From Oscillospiraceae bacterium UBA3851 (lineage in GTDB: Bacteria > Bacillota > Clostridia > Oscillospirales > Oscillospiraceae): 5,102 bases of DNA. The stretch spans positions 255 through 5,356 of the forward strand of contig DGHJ01000034.1 of the NCBI GenBank assembly GCA_002392625.1, in the 5' to 3' direction. The translations under genes and the position numbers were made by a program. Positions 4,679-5,102 of the stretch are shown in pieces. Position 1 is the stretch's first letter. Each line of letters starts with the position of its first letter. The notes under the pieces were generated by a model. The model saw nothing but the letters and a program-made list of their open reading frames with translations, had not been told where the DNA came from and made no database searches.

Positions 4679-5102
4679 ATGCCCCCTCCCCATGGCAGAT
4701 CCTTCGGCCCCCGCGGCTTCCTGACGGACGAGGAGAAGCAGAACCGGCCCAAGGTGTCCGGTGCGCTGATCAAGCGGATCCTGTCCTATCTGAAGCCCTA
4801 CTGGCTCCAGTTTCTCATGGTGTTCGTCGCCATTCTCCTCTCGTCGGTGGTGGGCTTGCTGCCCAGCATCATCACCGGCCGCATCGTGGACGAGGCGCTG
4901 GTGGGCCGGGACATGGCCCTGCTGGTCAAGCTGCTGATCTTCGCCTCTCTGACGCTGGCCGCCTCCCAGATCATTGGCGTGCTGGAGAGCTACATCAACG
5001 CCTGGATCTCCCAGAAGATCATCTTCGATATGAAGAACCAGATGTACGATCACCTCCAGCACATGCCCCACGCCTTTTTCACCTCGGAGAAGCAGGGCGA
5101 CA
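4679..5102 (+). CDS. ABC exporter half-transporter (membrane domain fused to ATPase), N-terminal part
   Basis: The first 141 codons are present and the gene runs off the right edge. After a polar, Pro/Gly-rich N-terminus (1-27), the sequence ALIKRILSYLKPYWLQF (29-45) leads into a first membrane helix at about 43-65. LLPSIITGRIVDEAL (60-74) is the typical outer end of that helix in the type I exporter membrane domain. A second helix spans about 79-101. The segment from ISQKIIFDMKNQMYDHLQHM to HAFFTSEKQGD (110-141) matches the first cytoplasmic coupling region of MsbA/LmrA-like exporters. The nucleotide-binding domain, with Walker motifs, should lie beyond the edge, so it is not seen. The ATG at 4679 has AAGGAAG (4664-4670) 8 nt upstream. 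Such genes are often paired with a second half-transporter to make a heterodimer; the substrate, perhaps a drug, lipid or peptide, cannot be told. Confidence 0.92.
   Translation, partial: MPPPHGRSFGPRGFLTDEEKQNRPKVSGALIKRILSYLKPYWLQFLMVFVAILLSSVVGLLPSIITGRIVDEALVGRDMALLVKLLIFASLTLAASQIIGVLESYINAWISQKIIFDMKNQMYDHLQHMPHAFFTSEKQGD

Noticed and set aside
4364..5071. Minus-strand open frame of 235 codons crossing the zinc-ribbon gene end and the ABC gene
   Set aside because: It runs through a terminator, a promoter and two genes on the opposite strand, and its product has no recognisable domain.

Overview
The window is GC-rich, closely packed bacterial chromosome with Gram-positive style ribosome binding sites and sigma-A-type promoters. 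Gene content (a SpoVK/CbxX-like AAA ATPase, a Gx transporter family protein, a NusG domain II protein, an ApbE lipoprotein and a small zinc-ribbon membrane protein) suggests a GC-rich member of the Clostridia, probably Oscillospiraceae such as the Flavonifractor/Oscillibacter group. The taxonomic call is inference from gene content and composition; there is no rRNA to confirm it.

Left and centre (1-3792, minus strand) hold one compact operon read right to left: rpe (ribulose-phosphate 3-epimerase), recR (recombination mediator), apbE (FAD:protein FMN transferase lipoprotein), a membrane-anchored NusG domain II protein, a Gx transporter family membrane protein, and an AAA ATPase cut by the left edge. 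Gaps are 4, -1, -26, 4 and 11 nt, so co-transcription and translational coupling are likely. A strong promoter (TTGCAA, 17 nt, TATAAT with an extended -10) lies near 3985-4013 and leaves an untranslated leader of about 185 nt with several possible hairpins ahead of rpe.

The 359-base gap 3793-4151 holds that leader, two divergent promoters and a 22-bp imperfect inverted repeat between them, a candidate shared operator. Rightward of it lies a single-gene unit, a 141-aa two-helix membrane protein with a C-terminal zinc ribbon (4152-4577), closed by a clear rho-independent terminator. A new promoter follows immediately and drives an ABC exporter half-transporter that runs off the right edge.

Functionally, the apbE / NusG II / Gx transporter trio looks like an extracytoplasmic redox or flavin module; rpe and recR are housekeeping genes riding in the same transcript. 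No CRISPR array, mobile element, tRNA or rRNA was seen. Most of the window is ordinary core chromosome. The least explained items are the rpe leader, the inverted repeat, the zinc-ribbon protein and the grouping of AAA ATPase and redox genes in one operon.
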